DNA of 64,000 nt, taken from the NCBI RefSeq assembly GCF_003815875.1, contig NZ_CP033924.1, positions 4,278,001 through 4,342,000 of the forward strand, read 5' to 3'. This document shows positions 8,281 through 17,848 of the stretch, piece after piece. A program made the position numbers and the translations under genes. The notes beneath the pieces were generated by a model, which saw only the letters and a program-made list of their open reading frames with translations, was not told the origin of the DNA and did no database searches. How positions within the stretch are numbered: the first letter of the stretch is position 1; every line of letters starts with the position of its first letter. The stretch is from Chryseobacterium lactis. GTDB lineage: Bacteria > Bacteroidota > Bacteroidia > Flavobacteriales > Weeksellaceae.

Positions 8281-9257
8281 TGCAGAAAAAACTGGCTGTT
8301 GCCATCTTAAATTGGAATGGGAAAAACTGGCTTGAGAAGTTTCTTCCAAGTGTCGTTCAATTTTCTCAGAATGCAGATATTTATGTCATTGATAATCTTT
8401 CTACGGATGATTCCATAGCATTTGTAAGTACCCATTTTCCAACCGTAAAGATTGTTAAGAATGATAAAAACTACGGATTTGCAGGCGGATATAATGAAGG
8501 TTTAAAAGAGATTAACAATGAATTCTATTGCCTTCTTAATTCGGATGTAGAAGTTACCGAAAACTGGACAAAACCTGTATTGGAATTATTTGAAAAGAAT
8601 ACATCCATTTCCGCTATTCAACCTAAAGTTTTATCCTATCATCATAAAACCCATTTTGAATTTGCTGGAGCGGCCGGAGGATTGATTGATAATCTTGGTT
8701 ACCCTTACTGCAGAGGAAGAGTTTTTGATGATGTGGAAGAAGATAAAGGCCAGTATGATGATGAAACTGAAATCTTCTGGGCTTCAGGATGTTGTTTTTT
8801 CATCCGGTCAAAAGATTTTTGGGATCAGAAAGGTTTTGATGAAAGGTTTTTTGCCCATCAGGAAGAAATTGATCTTTGCTGGCGACTGATTAATTCAGGA
8901 AAAAAGATCTTTTATACCGGACAATCTACGATATATCATGTTGGTGGTGGAACTTTAAACAAACAAAGCGCACAAAAAACATATTTAAACATCAGAAATA
9001 ACCTTTCAATGATGCTTAAAAACCTTCCTTTTCCTAGATTAATCTGGTTGATTTTTTTCAGACTTTGCCTGGATGGAATTGCCGGAATTTATTTTGGATT
9101 AAAAAATGGATTCCCTCATCTTTGGGCAGTTGTAAGAGCACATTTTGGCTTTTACGGACAGGCTGCCGGAACATGGAAGCTTCGCCAAAAACATCAAAAA
9201 GAGGATTTTTATCAGTCAAAATGGTTGATTTTTAAACACTTTTTAGGTGGAAAGTAA
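8280..9257 (+). CDS. Family 2 glycosyltransferase
   Basis: 325 residues with a GT-A fold: the N-terminal AILNWNGKNWLEKFLPSV strand-turn, IDNLSTDDS, the metal/nucleotide-binding NSDVEV and the acceptor-side ERFFAHQEEIDLCWRL. This profile is that of the WbbL/rhamnosyltransferase-like GT2 group. A hydrophobic segment near residues 255-275 suggests membrane association. It overlaps the upstream acyltransferase by one base and is followed by a 144-bp spacer with low-complexity AACCAGCAACCAGCAAC-like sequence. Donor and acceptor sugars are unknown. Confidence 0.9.
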   Translation: MQKKLAVAILNWNGKNWLEKFLPSVVQFSQNADIYVIDNLSTDDSIAFVSTHFPTVKIVKNDKNYGFAGGYNEGLKEINNEFYCLLNSDVEVTENWTKPVLELFEKNTSISAIQPKVLSYHHKTHFEFAGAAGGLIDNLGYPYCRGRVFDDVEEDKGQYDDETEIFWASGCCFFIRSKDFWDQKGFDERFFAHQEEIDLCWRLINSGKKIFYTGQSTIYHVGGGTLNKQSAQKTYLNIRNNLSMMLKNLPFPRLIWLIFFRLCLDGIAGIYFGLKNGFPHLWAVVRAHFGFYGQAAGTWKLRQKHQKEDFYQSKWLIFKHFLGGK

Positions 9258-9401
9258 AAGGTAGAAGGGATAGGTTGGAGATGATAGGGATTAGAGGAAG
9301 GCTACAGCTTTTTTTATTCATAACTTAAAACCATAAACTTTAAACCTGAAACATTAAACTAAAAAACCAGCAACCAGCAACTAATTAACAACTCTAAAAC
9401 A

Positions 9402-9956
9402 ATGGATTTCTGCGCAATAGATTTTGAAACGGCAACTCACGAGAAAAATTCAGCTTGTGAGATGGGAATTTGTATTGTCCAGGATTCTAAGATTGTGGAG
9501 ACCAAAACATGGTTAATCAAGCCACCTAGCTATCCTTATTTCAACAAATTTAATATTGCCGTACACGGAATACAGCCTGAAGAAGTGAAAGACGCTCCTA
9601 CTTTTGATGAGATCTGGTATGAAGCTCAGGATATGATGTATGGAAGTTTAATGATTGCTCACAATGCAGGTTTCGATGCTTCTGTCTTAAGAGGATGTCT
9701 ACAGCATTATGGAATGTTTACTCCCAATCTCAATTATCTCTGCAGTATCCAGCTTGCCAAAAAATCATGGAATTATCTCCCAAAATATGGACTAAAACCT
9801 CTGGCAGAGTATCATAAAATCGACTTCAACCACCATAGAGCTGGTGCTGACGCTGAAGTTTGTGCAAAAATATCGTTGTTGGCTTTTGAGAAGCTCTTCC
9901 TCACCAGTAATGACGAGGTAAATGAATATATGAAAGCAAAAATCAAAAAGCTTTAG
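9402..9956 (+). CDS. DnaQ-like 3'-5' exonuclease (DEDDh)
   Basis: 184 residues, a single exonuclease domain. The DEDDh residues are visible: Asp and Glu in AIDFETAT (residues 7 and 9), the middle Asp in AHNAGFDASVL and the last pair in HHRAGADAEVCAK. This makes it an epsilon-subunit-like proofreading or RNA/DNA-trimming exonuclease. No polymerase or GIY-YIG domain is fused, and no polymerase gene is nearby, so a stand-alone nuclease is the safest call. Confidence 0.9.
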   Translation: MDFCAIDFETATHEKNSACEMGICIVQDSKIVETKTWLIKPPSYPYFNKFNIAVHGIQPEEVKDAPTFDEIWYEAQDMMYGSLMIAHNAGFDASVLRGCLQHYGMFTPNLNYLCSIQLAKKSWNYLPKYGLKPLAEYHKIDFNHHRAGADAEVCAKISLLAFEKLFLTSNDEVNEYMKAKIKKL

Positions 9957-10022
9957 TAACAGACTAATGAACCCGGGTTCATCGTCTGTAATTATCTTCA
10001 TCTTTTCTTGAGAGAAAAATCA

Positions 10023-10412
10023 TCAGTTACTTAAAACTTCTGAAAGCAAATTAAATTTCGGGATATCAATCTCAAAAGTTTCCTGCGTTTCTAAGTTTTT
10101 AACCAGGTATTTTCCGCTCATATTTCCTACTCCGGAACGAAGCATTACATTAGAGAAGTAAGCGAAATTTTCGCCTGTTCCTATTTCAGGTGTCAGACCG
10201 ATTACGCCGTCTCCTATAATCTCTGTGTATCCAAATCCTACGTCAAAGATCAGCCATTTTCTTTTCAATACTTTTATAGGAAAACCTCCATCGTTTTCTA
10301 TTGTAATATTGTATTTGAAAACATAACGGTTTTCGGATGGATAACTGTTTTTACTATCATATTCAGGTATTACTGAAACTTTGATATTAGAAGTCATTTT
10401 TGAAAACATCAT
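10023..10412 (-). CDS. apaG: ApaG-domain protein
   Basis: 129 residues, the whole length being one ApaG/DUF525 beta-sandwich: VFKYNITIEN, LKRKWLIFD, the glycine-rich GDGVIGLTPEIGTGENF and a GxMxGKY-like SGKYLV segment. ApaG is linked to Co2+/Mg2+ resistance in enterobacteria, but its biochemical role is not settled. Two ATG codons stand in tandem at 10412 and 10409; the second gives the best match to family N-termini. It lies downstream of the sucB terminator and is likely its own unit. Confidence 0.88.
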   Translation of the reverse strand: MMFSKMTSNIKVSVIPEYDSKNSYPSENRYVFKYNITIENDGGFPIKVLKRKWLIFDVGFGYTEIIGDGVIGLTPEIGTGENFAYFSNVMLRSGVGNMSGKYLVKNLETQETFEIDIPKFNLLSEVLSN

Positions 10413-10438
10413 TTTTGTATTTCCTTAGCGAATACAAA

Positions 10439-10464
10439 AATCTCGCCTTTTTTAAGGCGAGATT
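10439..10464 (-). terminator. Terminator of the sucA-sucB operon
   Basis: A perfect 11-bp inverted repeat (AATCTCGCCTT, 10439-10449, with 10454-10464) has a 4-nt loop and, on the minus strand, is followed by a T run. It lies 30 bp after the sucB stop codon and just before the apaG start. Confidence 0.88.
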
Positions 10465-10494
10465 ATATATTTACATTATAATTTTATTAAAAAC

Positions 10495-11748
10495 TTATAA
10501 TCCAAGGCCTTTTCTTTCGTCGCCTCCCAATAATATTTCAACCGGGTTATCGATACCTTCTTTTACCGCAACAAGGAATCCTACAGATTCTTTACCGTCG
10601 ATAATTCTGTGGTCATAAGACATTGCTACATACATCATTGGTCTGATTACCACCTGTCCGTCAACAGCAACCGGTCTCTGGATAATGTTGTGCATTCCAA
10701 GGATTGCAGATTGTGGAGGGTTGATGATTGGAGTAGACATCATAGATCCGAATGTACCACCGTTGGTAATTGTGAAAGTACCACCAGTCATTTCATCAAC
10801 CGTAATTTTACCGTCTCTTACTTTAATAGCAAGATCCTTGATGTTTGCTTCAACAGCGCTGAAAGACATGTTTTCTGCATTTCTCAATACAGGAACCATT
10901 AATCCTTTAGGACCTGAAACTGCAATTGAAATATCGCAGAAATCATAGTTTATTTTGAAATCTCCATCGATCGATGCATTTACATCAGGATACATTTGCA
11001 ATGCTCTTGTAACCGCTTTTGTAAAGAAAGACATGAAACCAAGTCCTACTCCGTGTTTCTGAGCGAATTCTTCTTTATATTGCTTTCTTAATCTGAAGAT
11101 CTCAGACATGTCCACTTCGTTGAAAGTAGTTAACATCGCTGTTTCGTTCTTCACAGAAACTAATCTTTGAGCGATTTTTCTTCTTAAAACTGAAAGTTTA
11201 GTTGTCGTAGTAGTTCTCGCCCCTGTAGCTGTAAGAGGGCTTCCTCCTAAAGCAGGAACAGCCGCTAATTCAGCATCAGTTTTAGTGATTCTTCCGTCTC
11301 TTCCTGTTCCTGAAACCTGTACAGCATCTACTCCTTTTTCGTCAAGAATTTTCTTAGCAGCCGGAGATGGAGCTCCTGTTGCATACGTTTGAGGAGCAGC
11401 AACTGGTGCAGCCGGTTTCGGAGCTTCTTGTTTAGCAGGTTCAGCAGCTTTTGGAGCTTCTTCCTGTTTTGGAGCTTCAGCAGCAGGTGCAGCACCTTCT
11501 GGTTTAGCAGCGTCCATATCAATTAAACAAACTACCTGACCTACTTGTACCACATCACCTTCTTCTGCTTTTAAAGTGATGATACCACTTTGTTCTGCCG
11601 GCAATTCAAGAGTCGCTTTGTCTGAGTCTACTTCAGCGATTGGTTGATCTTTTTCTACATAATCACCATCTTTTACAAGCCAAGTTGCAATTTCAACTTC
11701 TGTAATGGATTCGCCCGGTGAAGGAACTTTCATTTCTAAAACTGACAT
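10495..11748 (-). CDS. sucB: 2-oxoglutarate dehydrogenase E2, dihydrolipoyl succinyltransferase
   Basis: 417 residues with the classical E2 order: an N-terminal lipoyl domain with the lipoylated Lys44 in [10 protein letters not shown], an Ala/Pro/Glu/Lys-rich flexible linker (about 83-118), an E3-binding domain (about 125-160, [22 protein letters not shown]) and the catalytic domain ending in [16 protein letters not shown] with the active-site His and Asp. It transfers the succinyl group to CoA in the TCA cycle. It follows sucA by 39 bp on the same strand, and the pair ends at the hairpin 10439-10464. Confidence 0.96.
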   Translation of the reverse strand: MSVLEMKVPSPGESITEVEIATWLVKDGDYVEKDQPIAEVDSDKATLELPAEQSGIITLKAEEGDVVQVGQVVCLIDMDAAKPEGAAPAAEAPKQEEAPKAAEPAKQEAPKPAAPVAAPQTYATGAPSPAAKKILDEKGVDAVQVSGTGRDGRITKTDAELAAVPALGGSPLTATGARTTTTTKLSVLRRKIAQRLVSVKNETAMLTTFNEVDMSEIFRLRKQYKEEFAQKHGVGLGFMSFFTKAVTRALQMYPDVNASIDGDFKINYDFCDISIAVSGPKGLMVPVLRNAENMSFSAVEANIKDLAIKVRDGKITVDEMTGGTFTITNGGTFGSMMSTPIINPPQSAILGMHNIIQRPVAVDGQVVIRPMMYVAMSYDHRIIDGKESVGFLVAVKEGIDNPVEILLGGDERKGLGL

Positions 11749-11787
11749 ATGAGTATTTTTTTATTTTTTAATGGATTATTATTTTAA

Positions 11788-14601
11788 TTAAGCTGTAACT
11801 GGTCTTTTTGCAGGAGCATCATCTCTATCGAAAACTCTGTTGATCACTGCATTTTGGTTTTTCTCAAACATTTTGTGGCTACCTGGAGCCGGAGCACCGC
11901 TTGGTACCGGAGCAACCACCTGGATTCCTGTATCTCTGAAGTTTCTTAAGATATAAGACCATGCTCCCATGTTTTCAGGTTCTTCCTGAGCCCAAACCAA
12001 TTGTTTTTTATTTTCGTATTTGTTGAAGATCGCTTCGATAGCATCTGCCTGAAGCGGATACAACTGTTCAAATCTTACTAATGCGATGTTTTCACAGTTT
12101 AATTCTTCTTTTTTCGCTAATAATTCGAAATATAATTTACCTGAACAAAGAACTAATTTTTCTACTTTTTTAGGATCTGCTGTAGGATCATCCAAGATTG
12201 GCTGGAATGAACCTGTTGCAAAATCTTCAAGTGGAGAAACTACTTTCGGATGTCTTAATAAAGATTTAGGACTCATCACGATCAATGGCTTTCTGAATGC
12301 CCATTTCAACTGTCTTCTTAATAAGTGGAAGTAGTTGGCAGGTGAAGTGATGTTTGCTACCACCATATTTTCATTTGCACAAAGAGTAAGGAATCTCTCC
12401 AATCTTGCTGAAGAGTGCTCAGCACCCTGTCCTTCTGAACCGTGAGGCAATAACATTACCAATCCGTTCTGAAGTTTCCATTTTTCTTCTGCAGCAGCTA
12501 AGTATTGGTCAACAATAATCTGAGCACCGTTCACGAAATCACCGAACTGAGCTTCCCAGATCGTTAAGGTATTTGGAGATGCCATTGCATATCCGTAATC
12601 GAAACCTAAAACACCATATTCTGAAAGGTGAGAGTTGAATACATCAAATCTGCTTTCTGAAACGTGTCTTAACGGGATATATTCTTCTTCTGTATCTTCT
12701 GTTTTTACTACAGCATGTCTGTGAGAGAATGTACCTCTCTCCACATCTTCTCCGGAGATTCTTACATTATGACCTTCTACCAAAAGTGTAGCATAGGCTA
12801 ACCACTCTCCTAACGCCCAATCTAATGAATCACCTTCAATAGCTTTGATACGGTTTTCGAACAGTCTTGTGATCTTGTTAAGGAATTTTTTATCAGCAGG
12901 AAGCGTAGACATTTTAAGTGCTAATTCTTTCAATTTAGCTAAGTCATATTGAGTATCAACCGGGGATTGAACAGCTCCTCTTTTTCCAATCGGATAGTTT
13001 GTCCAATCATCGGCCATAAACAAATCCATTACGTTTTTCTCAATTTCCTTGGAAGCATCAAAGTCTTTATCTAAAAGTGCTTTGAATTCCGTTTCCATTT
13101 TAGCAATTACATCATTTGAAGTAATACTATCCTTAAGTAATTTTTCTTTATAAATTTCTCTTGGATTCGGATGCTTTGAAATTGTTTTATATAGATTAGG
13201 CTGAGTAAATCTTGGTTCATCACCTTCGTTGTGACCATATTTTCTATAGCCTAAAAGGTCGATATACACGTCTTTTCCAAATTTCGCTCTGAAATCAGCA
13301 GCAAAGTGAATGGCGTGAACAACAGCTTCAGCATCGTCAGCATTAACATGCATTACAGGAGATTCTGTAACTTTTGCAATGTCTGTACAGTATGTTGAAG
13401 ATCTCGCGTCCATGTAGTTGGTTGTAAATGAAACCTGGTTATTGACAACGATATGAACTGTACCTCCTGTTCTATAGCCTTCCAAAGTCATCATCTGAGC
13501 TACTTCGTAAGCAATACCTTGCCCTGCAATAGCACCATCACCATGAATGATGATTGGTAATACTTTAGAATAGTCTTTGTATTTATCATCTACTTTTGCA
13601 CGGCAGATACCTTCTACCAAGGCAGCTACAGTTTCAAGGTGAGACGGGTTAGGTGTAAGGTTGATGCTTACTTCTTCTCCTGAAGCAGTTTTGATCTTTT
13701 TAGATGATCCTAAGTGATATTTAACGTCACCAGAGAATACATCTTCTTCAAATTCCTTCCCTTCAAATTCTGAGAAAATCTGCTTGTAAGATTTACCGAA
13801 AATATTTGTAAGTACATTTAATCTCCCTCTGTGAGCCATTCCCAGAACAACTTCATCTACTCCTAATTGAGAAGATCTTGAGATCAACTGATCTAAAGCC
13901 GGGATTAATGTTTCACCTCCTTCTAATGAGAATCTTTTTTGCCCTACAAATTTTGTGTGAAGATAATTTTCAAAAGCTACCGCCTGATTTAATTTTAATA
14001 AGATTTCTGTTTTTTCATTTGCAGAAAGGCTTGGGTGGTTTTCGTTTACCTGTAGCCATTTCTTGATGAAATCTTTTTCTTCGACATTGTTGATGTATGT
14101 ATATTCTACTCCGATAGAATCACAGTAGATATTTTCCAAATGCGTGATCAGGTCTGCCAATGTAGCAGGCTCTTTCATTCCTGTTTCAACAGCGCAGTTG
14201 AATTTTGTATTTAAATCTTCTTTAGAAAGACCGAAATTTTCGATATCTAAAGTCGGTGTGTAATGTCTTCTTTCTCTTACCGGGTTTGTCTTTGTAAACA
14301 AGTGCCCTCTTGTTCTGTACGCTTCAATAAGGTTAACTACCTTAAATTCTTTTTTGATGTGCTCAGGAACCTCTCCGTTTGATACTGCCTGAGAGATCTG
14401 CTGTACTGCCGGAGCAGCGTTGGCCGAAGCCTGAATAAACTGGATGTTATCGTCATCTCCATAGTTCTCCAAAGCAAAATCGAAGCCTTGAAAGAAAGCT
14501 TTCCATGATGGTTCTAGAGAGTCCGGGAATTTTAAGTACTGTTGGTATAAATCCTCAATTAACTGAGAATGAGCTGCGTTTAGGAATGAAAATCTGTCCA
14601 T
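11788..14601 (-). CDS. sucA: 2-oxoglutarate dehydrogenase E1 component
   Basis: 937 residues, the usual length for a bacterial thiamine-dependent OGDH E1. The N-terminal E2-binding peptide (LIEDLYQQYLKFPDSLEPSW) is present, then AHRGRLNVL and the ThDP/Mg motif GDGAIAGQGIAYE. The active-site region HNEGDEPRFTQP and the C-terminal transketolase-like domain with LLPHGSEGQGAEHSSAR are also seen. It decarboxylates 2-oxoglutarate and loads the succinyl group on E2. It is the first gene of the sucAB unit; E3 is not in the window. A TAAATTTG box lies 48 bp upstream. Confidence 0.97.
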   Translation of the reverse strand: MDRFSFLNAAHSQLIEDLYQQYLKFPDSLEPSWKAFFQGFDFALENYGDDDNIQFIQASANAAPAVQQISQAVSNGEVPEHIKKEFKVVNLIEAYRTRGHLFTKTNPVRERRHYTPTLDIENFGLSKEDLNTKFNCAVETGMKEPATLADLITHLENIYCDSIGVEYTYINNVEEKDFIKKWLQVNENHPSLSANEKTEILLKLNQAVAFENYLHTKFVGQKRFSLEGGETLIPALDQLISRSSQLGVDEVVLGMAHRGRLNVLTNIFGKSYKQIFSEFEGKEFEEDVFSGDVKYHLGSSKKIKTASGEEVSINLTPNPSHLETVAALVEGICRAKVDDKYKDYSKVLPIIIHGDGAIAGQGIAYEVAQMMTLEGYRTGGTVHIVVNNQVSFTTNYMDARSSTYCTDIAKVTESPVMHVNADDAEAVVHAIHFAADFRAKFGKDVYIDLLGYRKYGHNEGDEPRFTQPNLYKTISKHPNPREIYKEKLLKDSITSNDVIAKMETEFKALLDKDFDASKEIEKNVMDLFMADDWTNYPIGKRGAVQSPVDTQYDLAKLKELALKMSTLPADKKFLNKITRLFENRIKAIEGDSLDWALGEWLAYATLLVEGHNVRISGEDVERGTFSHRHAVVKTEDTEEEYIPLRHVSESRFDVFNSHLSEYGVLGFDYGYAMASPNTLTIWEAQFGDFVNGAQIIVDQYLAAAEEKWKLQNGLVMLLPHGSEGQGAEHSSARLERFLTLCANENMVVANITSPANYFHLLRRQLKWAFRKPLIVMSPKSLLRHPKVVSPLEDFATGSFQPILDDPTADPKKVEKLVLCSGKLYFELLAKKEELNCENIALVRFEQLYPLQADAIEAIFNKYENKKQLVWAQEEPENMGAWSYILRNFRDTGIQVVAPVPSGAPAPGSHKMFEKNQNAVINRVFDRDDAPAKRPVTA

Positions 14602-14648
14602 TATTACAGTTTATCTATTTATTAAAATTTATTTGTAGAATTAATCTT

Positions 14649-14656
14649 CAAATTTA
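14649..14656 (-). promoter_or_regulatory. Putative -7 box TAAATTTG of sucA
   Basis: On the minus strand the octamer fits TAnnTTTG and is 48 bp ahead of the sucA start codon. The nearest upstream TTTG is 27 bp away, longer than the usual 17-23, so this is a moderate call. Confidence 0.4.
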
Positions 14657-14726
14657 ATAAAAAAAACCGAGTTAGAACAGTCTCAAACCGTTAAAAAAAG
14701 TTAGGAAAAATTTAATTTTTAAAAAA

Positions 14727-15767
14727 TTACTTAAACACTGATAATGAGAGCTTAACATTCACAGATTCTCCTTCCATCGGACGTTCGATAAAGGTTTGAC
14801 GGATATCTCCGAAGCGCATTTCGTCTTTTTTGGCTTTTTGGATGAGTTGTTGGATCGCCTTAATTCGTCCCTCGTAGCTTCCTTTGTAGTAAATCACGTA
14901 ATTTTCGGTCGGATTTATGGTTCTAAAATTAAAATTATTATCCGTTACTCCAATTTTCTTGGAAAGTGGAATTCCGAGAAAGTATGACACCTCTTTGTCT
15001 TTGTAATTATCCGCATCAGTAATCAAAACAGGATACCCGAATTCATCATCTTTTTTGCCCAGATCCATCGATACGAAATTATAGATTTTGTTATAATTCA
15101 TCACGATATTTTTATAAAGGGCATCTTTTTTATTTGATGTACTTACATTGATTCCCAAAATCAGTTTATCTTCTTCTTTTTCCACCATCAGGCTGTCATA
15201 TTTTATGGCTGCCATCTGGTTGTCTTTTTCCACTTTATTTCCTAAAACATTCTTTAGATTGACCATACTTTTGGTGATATTTTCAGCAAAACGGTCTTCT
15301 GTCCAGAAATTTTCTACCCTTCTCCAAACCGAAAGCCTTGGAGTATGCACATACCATATAATTTTGGTTTTTTCTGCTGAAACGGGCTTAAATTTAACAT
15401 CAACCAGCGTGGGGTTGGCGTTTTCATCTTCAAAAAGCTGATATTTTAAAGTCTTATTAGGGTTTTCATACCTGATGAACATTTCACCATCGGTATCATT
15501 TTTAGGATCAACATAACTGATGGCACTTCCCTGCCCTTCATAAGGCATATAATAATCTATATCGATAGATTGTGAACTTGAAAAAAAGTTATTCCACCTT
15601 GTAAAATTCTGAAGATTATTAAATTGAGAAAACACCTTATCCACAGGGTAATCAATCTCTTTTTCAATCGTAAAATTTTTGCTTTCGTCCACAAAATAAT
15701 ACATGGAAGCAGCATAAGCTCCACCCAACAGAATTATGATAACCGTTAATATCTTAAAAATACGCAT
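14727..15767 (-). CDS. SRPBCC-family (polyketide cyclase-like) membrane-anchored protein
   Basis: 346 residues from the ATG at 15767; an earlier in-frame ATG at 15785 lies upstream of the apparent -7 box, so I reject it. A single N-terminal membrane segment (about 4-22) is followed by a START/SRPBCC-like domain: IEKEIDYPVDKVFSQFNNLQ, then WNNFF, a glycine-rich turn and YVHTPRLSV, as in the polyketide cyclase/dehydrase and lipid-transport group. The C-terminal half carries a GyrI-like layout. Ligand and role are unknown. Its promoter appears to overlap the terminator of the glycogen operon. Confidence 0.7.
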   Translation of the reverse strand: MRIFKILTVIIILLGGAYAASMYYFVDESKNFTIEKEIDYPVDKVFSQFNNLQNFTRWNNFFSSSQSIDIDYYMPYEGQGSAISYVDPKNDTDGEMFIRYENPNKTLKYQLFEDENANPTLVDVKFKPVSAEKTKIIWYVHTPRLSVWRRVENFWTEDRFAENITKSMVNLKNVLGNKVEKDNQMAAIKYDSLMVEKEEDKLILGINVSTSNKKDALYKNIVMNYNKIYNFVSMDLGKKDDEFGYPVLITDADNYKDKEVSYFLGIPLSKKIGVTDNNFNFRTINPTENYVIYYKGSYEGRIKAIQQLIQKAKKDEMRFGDIRQTFIERPMEGESVNVKLSLSVFK

Positions 15768-15771
15768 CGCA

Positions 15772-15779
15772 CAAAAGTA
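15772..15779 (-). promoter_or_regulatory. Promoter of the SRPBCC gene (-7 box TACTTTTG)
   Basis: On the minus strand TACTTTTG fits TAnnTTTG. A TTG at 15800-15802 stands 20 bp upstream, the right distance for the -33 box. Only 4 bp separate the -7 box from the ATG at 15767, which implies a leaderless or almost leaderless mRNA. The -33 TTG falls inside the terminator hairpin of the preceding operon. Confidence 0.6.
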
Positions 15780-15793
15780 ATACAAATAAAAAA

Positions 15794-15815
15794 AGTGACC
15801 AATATGCTGATCACT
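15794..15815 (-). terminator. Terminator of the glycogen operon
   Basis: AGTGACCA (15794-15801) pairs with TGATCACT (15808-15815), with one non-Watson-Crick position and a 6-nt loop. On the minus strand it is followed by seven T. It lies about 185 bp beyond the glgC stop codon. Confidence 0.7.
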
Positions 15816-15971
15816 CTAGTTTTATGTTTAACAATAATTAACCTATAAACAGGATGAAAGTTGGGTGATAGAAGCTGGAAGTCACTGCTATTCCGATGAC
15901 TACCACCGGTTCTTTGATTGAATGATTATTTGTCAAAAAATAATTAATAAACTAAACTCTAATCATTCTTC

Positions 15972-15993
15972 GACTTCAATAGCTTCCGGCTTC
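15972..15993 (-). repeat. Dispersed intergenic fragment, copy B
   Basis: On the minus strand this reads GAAGCCGGAAGCT directly followed by ATTGAAGTC, the two blocks found at 4930-4965 with a 14-bp insertion. The surrounding 15816-16001 spacer has no gene. Confidence 0.45.
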
Positions 15994-16001
15994 CTTACTT
16001 A

Positions 16002-17270
16002 TTATCCTATATGCGTTCCCGCAGGCAACACTGCTCCTTTCTTCACTACTACGATTCCGTCTTGTACGGAATGAGTTCCGTAATCACCGTCAGGAAGTTG
16101 TTTTCCACCAATGATTTTCACGTTATCACCGATATAACAGTTTTTGTCAAGGATAGCTTTTTCTATATAGCAGTATTTTCCGATTCCCATATTCGGGCGA
16201 CCGGCTCTGTCGTTTAGTACAATTTCGGTGGTATTTTGATAAAAATCGGCACCCATCACATAGGAATTGACGATGGTACTCCCTTTATCAATTCTCGTTC
16301 TGTTTCCAATAACTGAATTTTCAATTTTATCTGCCATGATGATACATCCGTCTCCAAAAACGGCTTTGCTTACGTAAGAACCGTTGATTTTAGAAGGTGG
16401 AAGCATCCTTGCTCTGGTATAGATAGGTGACGATGAAAAAAGATTAAACTGAGGCAGATCAAGACAAAGATCCAGGTTGGCCTCGTAGAATGATTCTATG
16501 GTTCCGATATCTGTCCAATATCCTTCATACTGATAGCTTAAAGTCTTATATTTTCCTATCGAACTAGGGATGATATCCTTTCCGAAATCATCACCGGCTC
16601 CTTCTTCAAACATCTTTTTAAGGATAGTCCTGGTGAAGATGTATATTCCCATCGAAGCCAGGAATTCTTTCCCTTTATGTTTATTTTCTTCTGAAACTTC
16701 AGATTTCAGGCCTTCCAGCATATCATAATCCGGCTTTTCGTAAAAAGAGGTAATATTTCCCTCATCATCAGATTTTAAGATCCCAAAGCCTGTTGCATCT
16801 TTAGCATTTACAGGAATGGTAGCTATGGTAAGATCTCCTCCATTATCAATATGAAAGTCCAGCATTTCTCTGAAATCCATTTGGTAAAGCTGATCTCCGG
16901 AAAGGATTAAAATATAATCATAATCATATTTCTCAAGATGCTTCATCGACTGTCGTACGGCATCTGCTGTTCCCTGGTACCAGCTTTCATTTTCTACGTT
17001 CTGTTCGGCAGCCAGAATATCCACAAAACCTTTACTGAAGATATCAAAGTGATAAGAATTCTTGATATGTGAGTTCAAAGATGCTGAGTTAAACTGAGTC
17101 AGAACCAGAATTTTATTCAATCCCGAGTTCAAGCAGTTTGAAATAGGAATATCTACCAATCTGTATTTTCCTGCGATAGGCACTGCCGGTTTTGATCTTG
17201 TATAAGTTAATGGGAATAATCTTGTGCCTCTGCCTCCTCCCAATACAATAGAGATTACATTTCGGTTCAT
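16002..17270 (-). CDS. glgC: Glucose-1-phosphate adenylyltransferase (ADP-glucose synthase)
   Basis: 422 residues. The N-terminal nucleotidyltransferase domain has the signature LGGGRGTRLFPLT, RSKPAVPIAGKYRLVDIP and SNCLNSG; the region WYQGTADAVRQ and the YILILSGDQLYQMDF strand complete the catalytic pocket. A left-handed beta-helix domain follows from about residue 300 (repeated hexapeptides such as IGNRTRIDKGSTIVNSY). It makes ADP-glucose for GlgA, the committed step of glycogen synthesis. It is last in the operon glgB-glgA-lipoprotein-glgC, 16 bp after the lipoprotein gene. Confidence 0.96.
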   Translation of the reverse strand: MNRNVISIVLGGGRGTRLFPLTYTRSKPAVPIAGKYRLVDIPISNCLNSGLNKILVLTQFNSASLNSHIKNSYHFDIFSKGFVDILAAEQNVENESWYQGTADAVRQSMKHLEKYDYDYILILSGDQLYQMDFREMLDFHIDNGGDLTIATIPVNAKDATGFGILKSDDEGNITSFYEKPDYDMLEGLKSEVSEENKHKGKEFLASMGIYIFTRTILKKMFEEGAGDDFGKDIIPSSIGKYKTLSYQYEGYWTDIGTIESFYEANLDLCLDLPQFNLFSSSPIYTRARMLPPSKINGSYVSKAVFGDGCIIMADKIENSVIGNRTRIDKGSTIVNSYVMGADFYQNTTEIVLNDRAGRPNMGIGKYCYIEKAILDKNCYIGDNVKIIGGKQLPDGDYGTHSVQDGIVVVKKGAVLPAGTHIG

Positions 17271-17286
17271 AAGTATATTGCGTTTT

Positions 17287-17847
17287 TTATTTTATTATGT
17301 TTACGGTTCTGTTAATGAGATCTACATTGACTGTACAGCAGTCTATTTTCTTATTGTCCTGAGTAAAGCCATATACTTTCACTTCATATGTTGAGTTATT
17401 CAGCGGTTTTACATCTTTATCAACTCCATCAATTTCTATGTTGCATTTTTCAAGCTGTGTCCTGAAAGTTTTGTTGGTAATTAAAACATCCATTATATCA
17501 ACCTTTTTCATGGCTACATTCTGGAGATCATCTTCATATTTTACCTTCCAGTCCTTACCATATTTCTTTTCAATCGCAGCATATGTTTTTTTATTTTGAC
17601 GATCTATTTTAATCATTTCTTTTTCCTCCACATCACATCCGGCAGCTTCTATGTGCTTTATTTTCCATTTTTCTGAAATCATTTCCATGAGTTCAAGTCT
17701 ACTTGTGTTTGGATAACCATAATACAAAATTGTATAATAAGAAGTATCCTGAAATTTATTATTTTCTTTTAAATAATCAGTAGTATTTTTCATTTTACAG
17801 GAAACAACATTAATCACCAATATAAAAAAAAGAAAACTCCTTATCAT
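17287..17847 (-). CDS. Predicted lipoprotein inside the glycogen operon, function unknown
   Basis: 186 residues. A signal peptide with a lipobox (VVSC, Cys17) marks it as a lipoprotein. The mature part is polar, with a Cys pair in the middle (VEEKE region, about residue 70) and two near the end (KIDCCTVNVDL). I do not recognise a family. The start codon is 1 bp from the glgA stop codon and the gene ends 16 bp before glgC, so it is co-transcribed with glycogen synthesis genes. A link to glycogen is only suggested by position. Confidence 0.75.
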   Translation of the reverse strand: MIRSFLFFILVINVVSCKMKNTTDYLKENNKFQDTSYYTILYYGYPNTSRLELMEMISEKWKIKHIEAAGCDVEEKEMIKIDRQNKKTYAAIEKKYGKDWKVKYEDDLQNVAMKKVDIMDVLITNKTFRTQLEKCNIEIDGVDKDVKPLNNSTYEVKVYGFTQDNKKIDCCTVNVDLINRTVNIIK

Positions 17848-17848
17848 A

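Noticed and set aside
10609..10948. Plus-strand frames opposite sucB
   Set aside because: Shadows of the conserved E2 catalytic domain.
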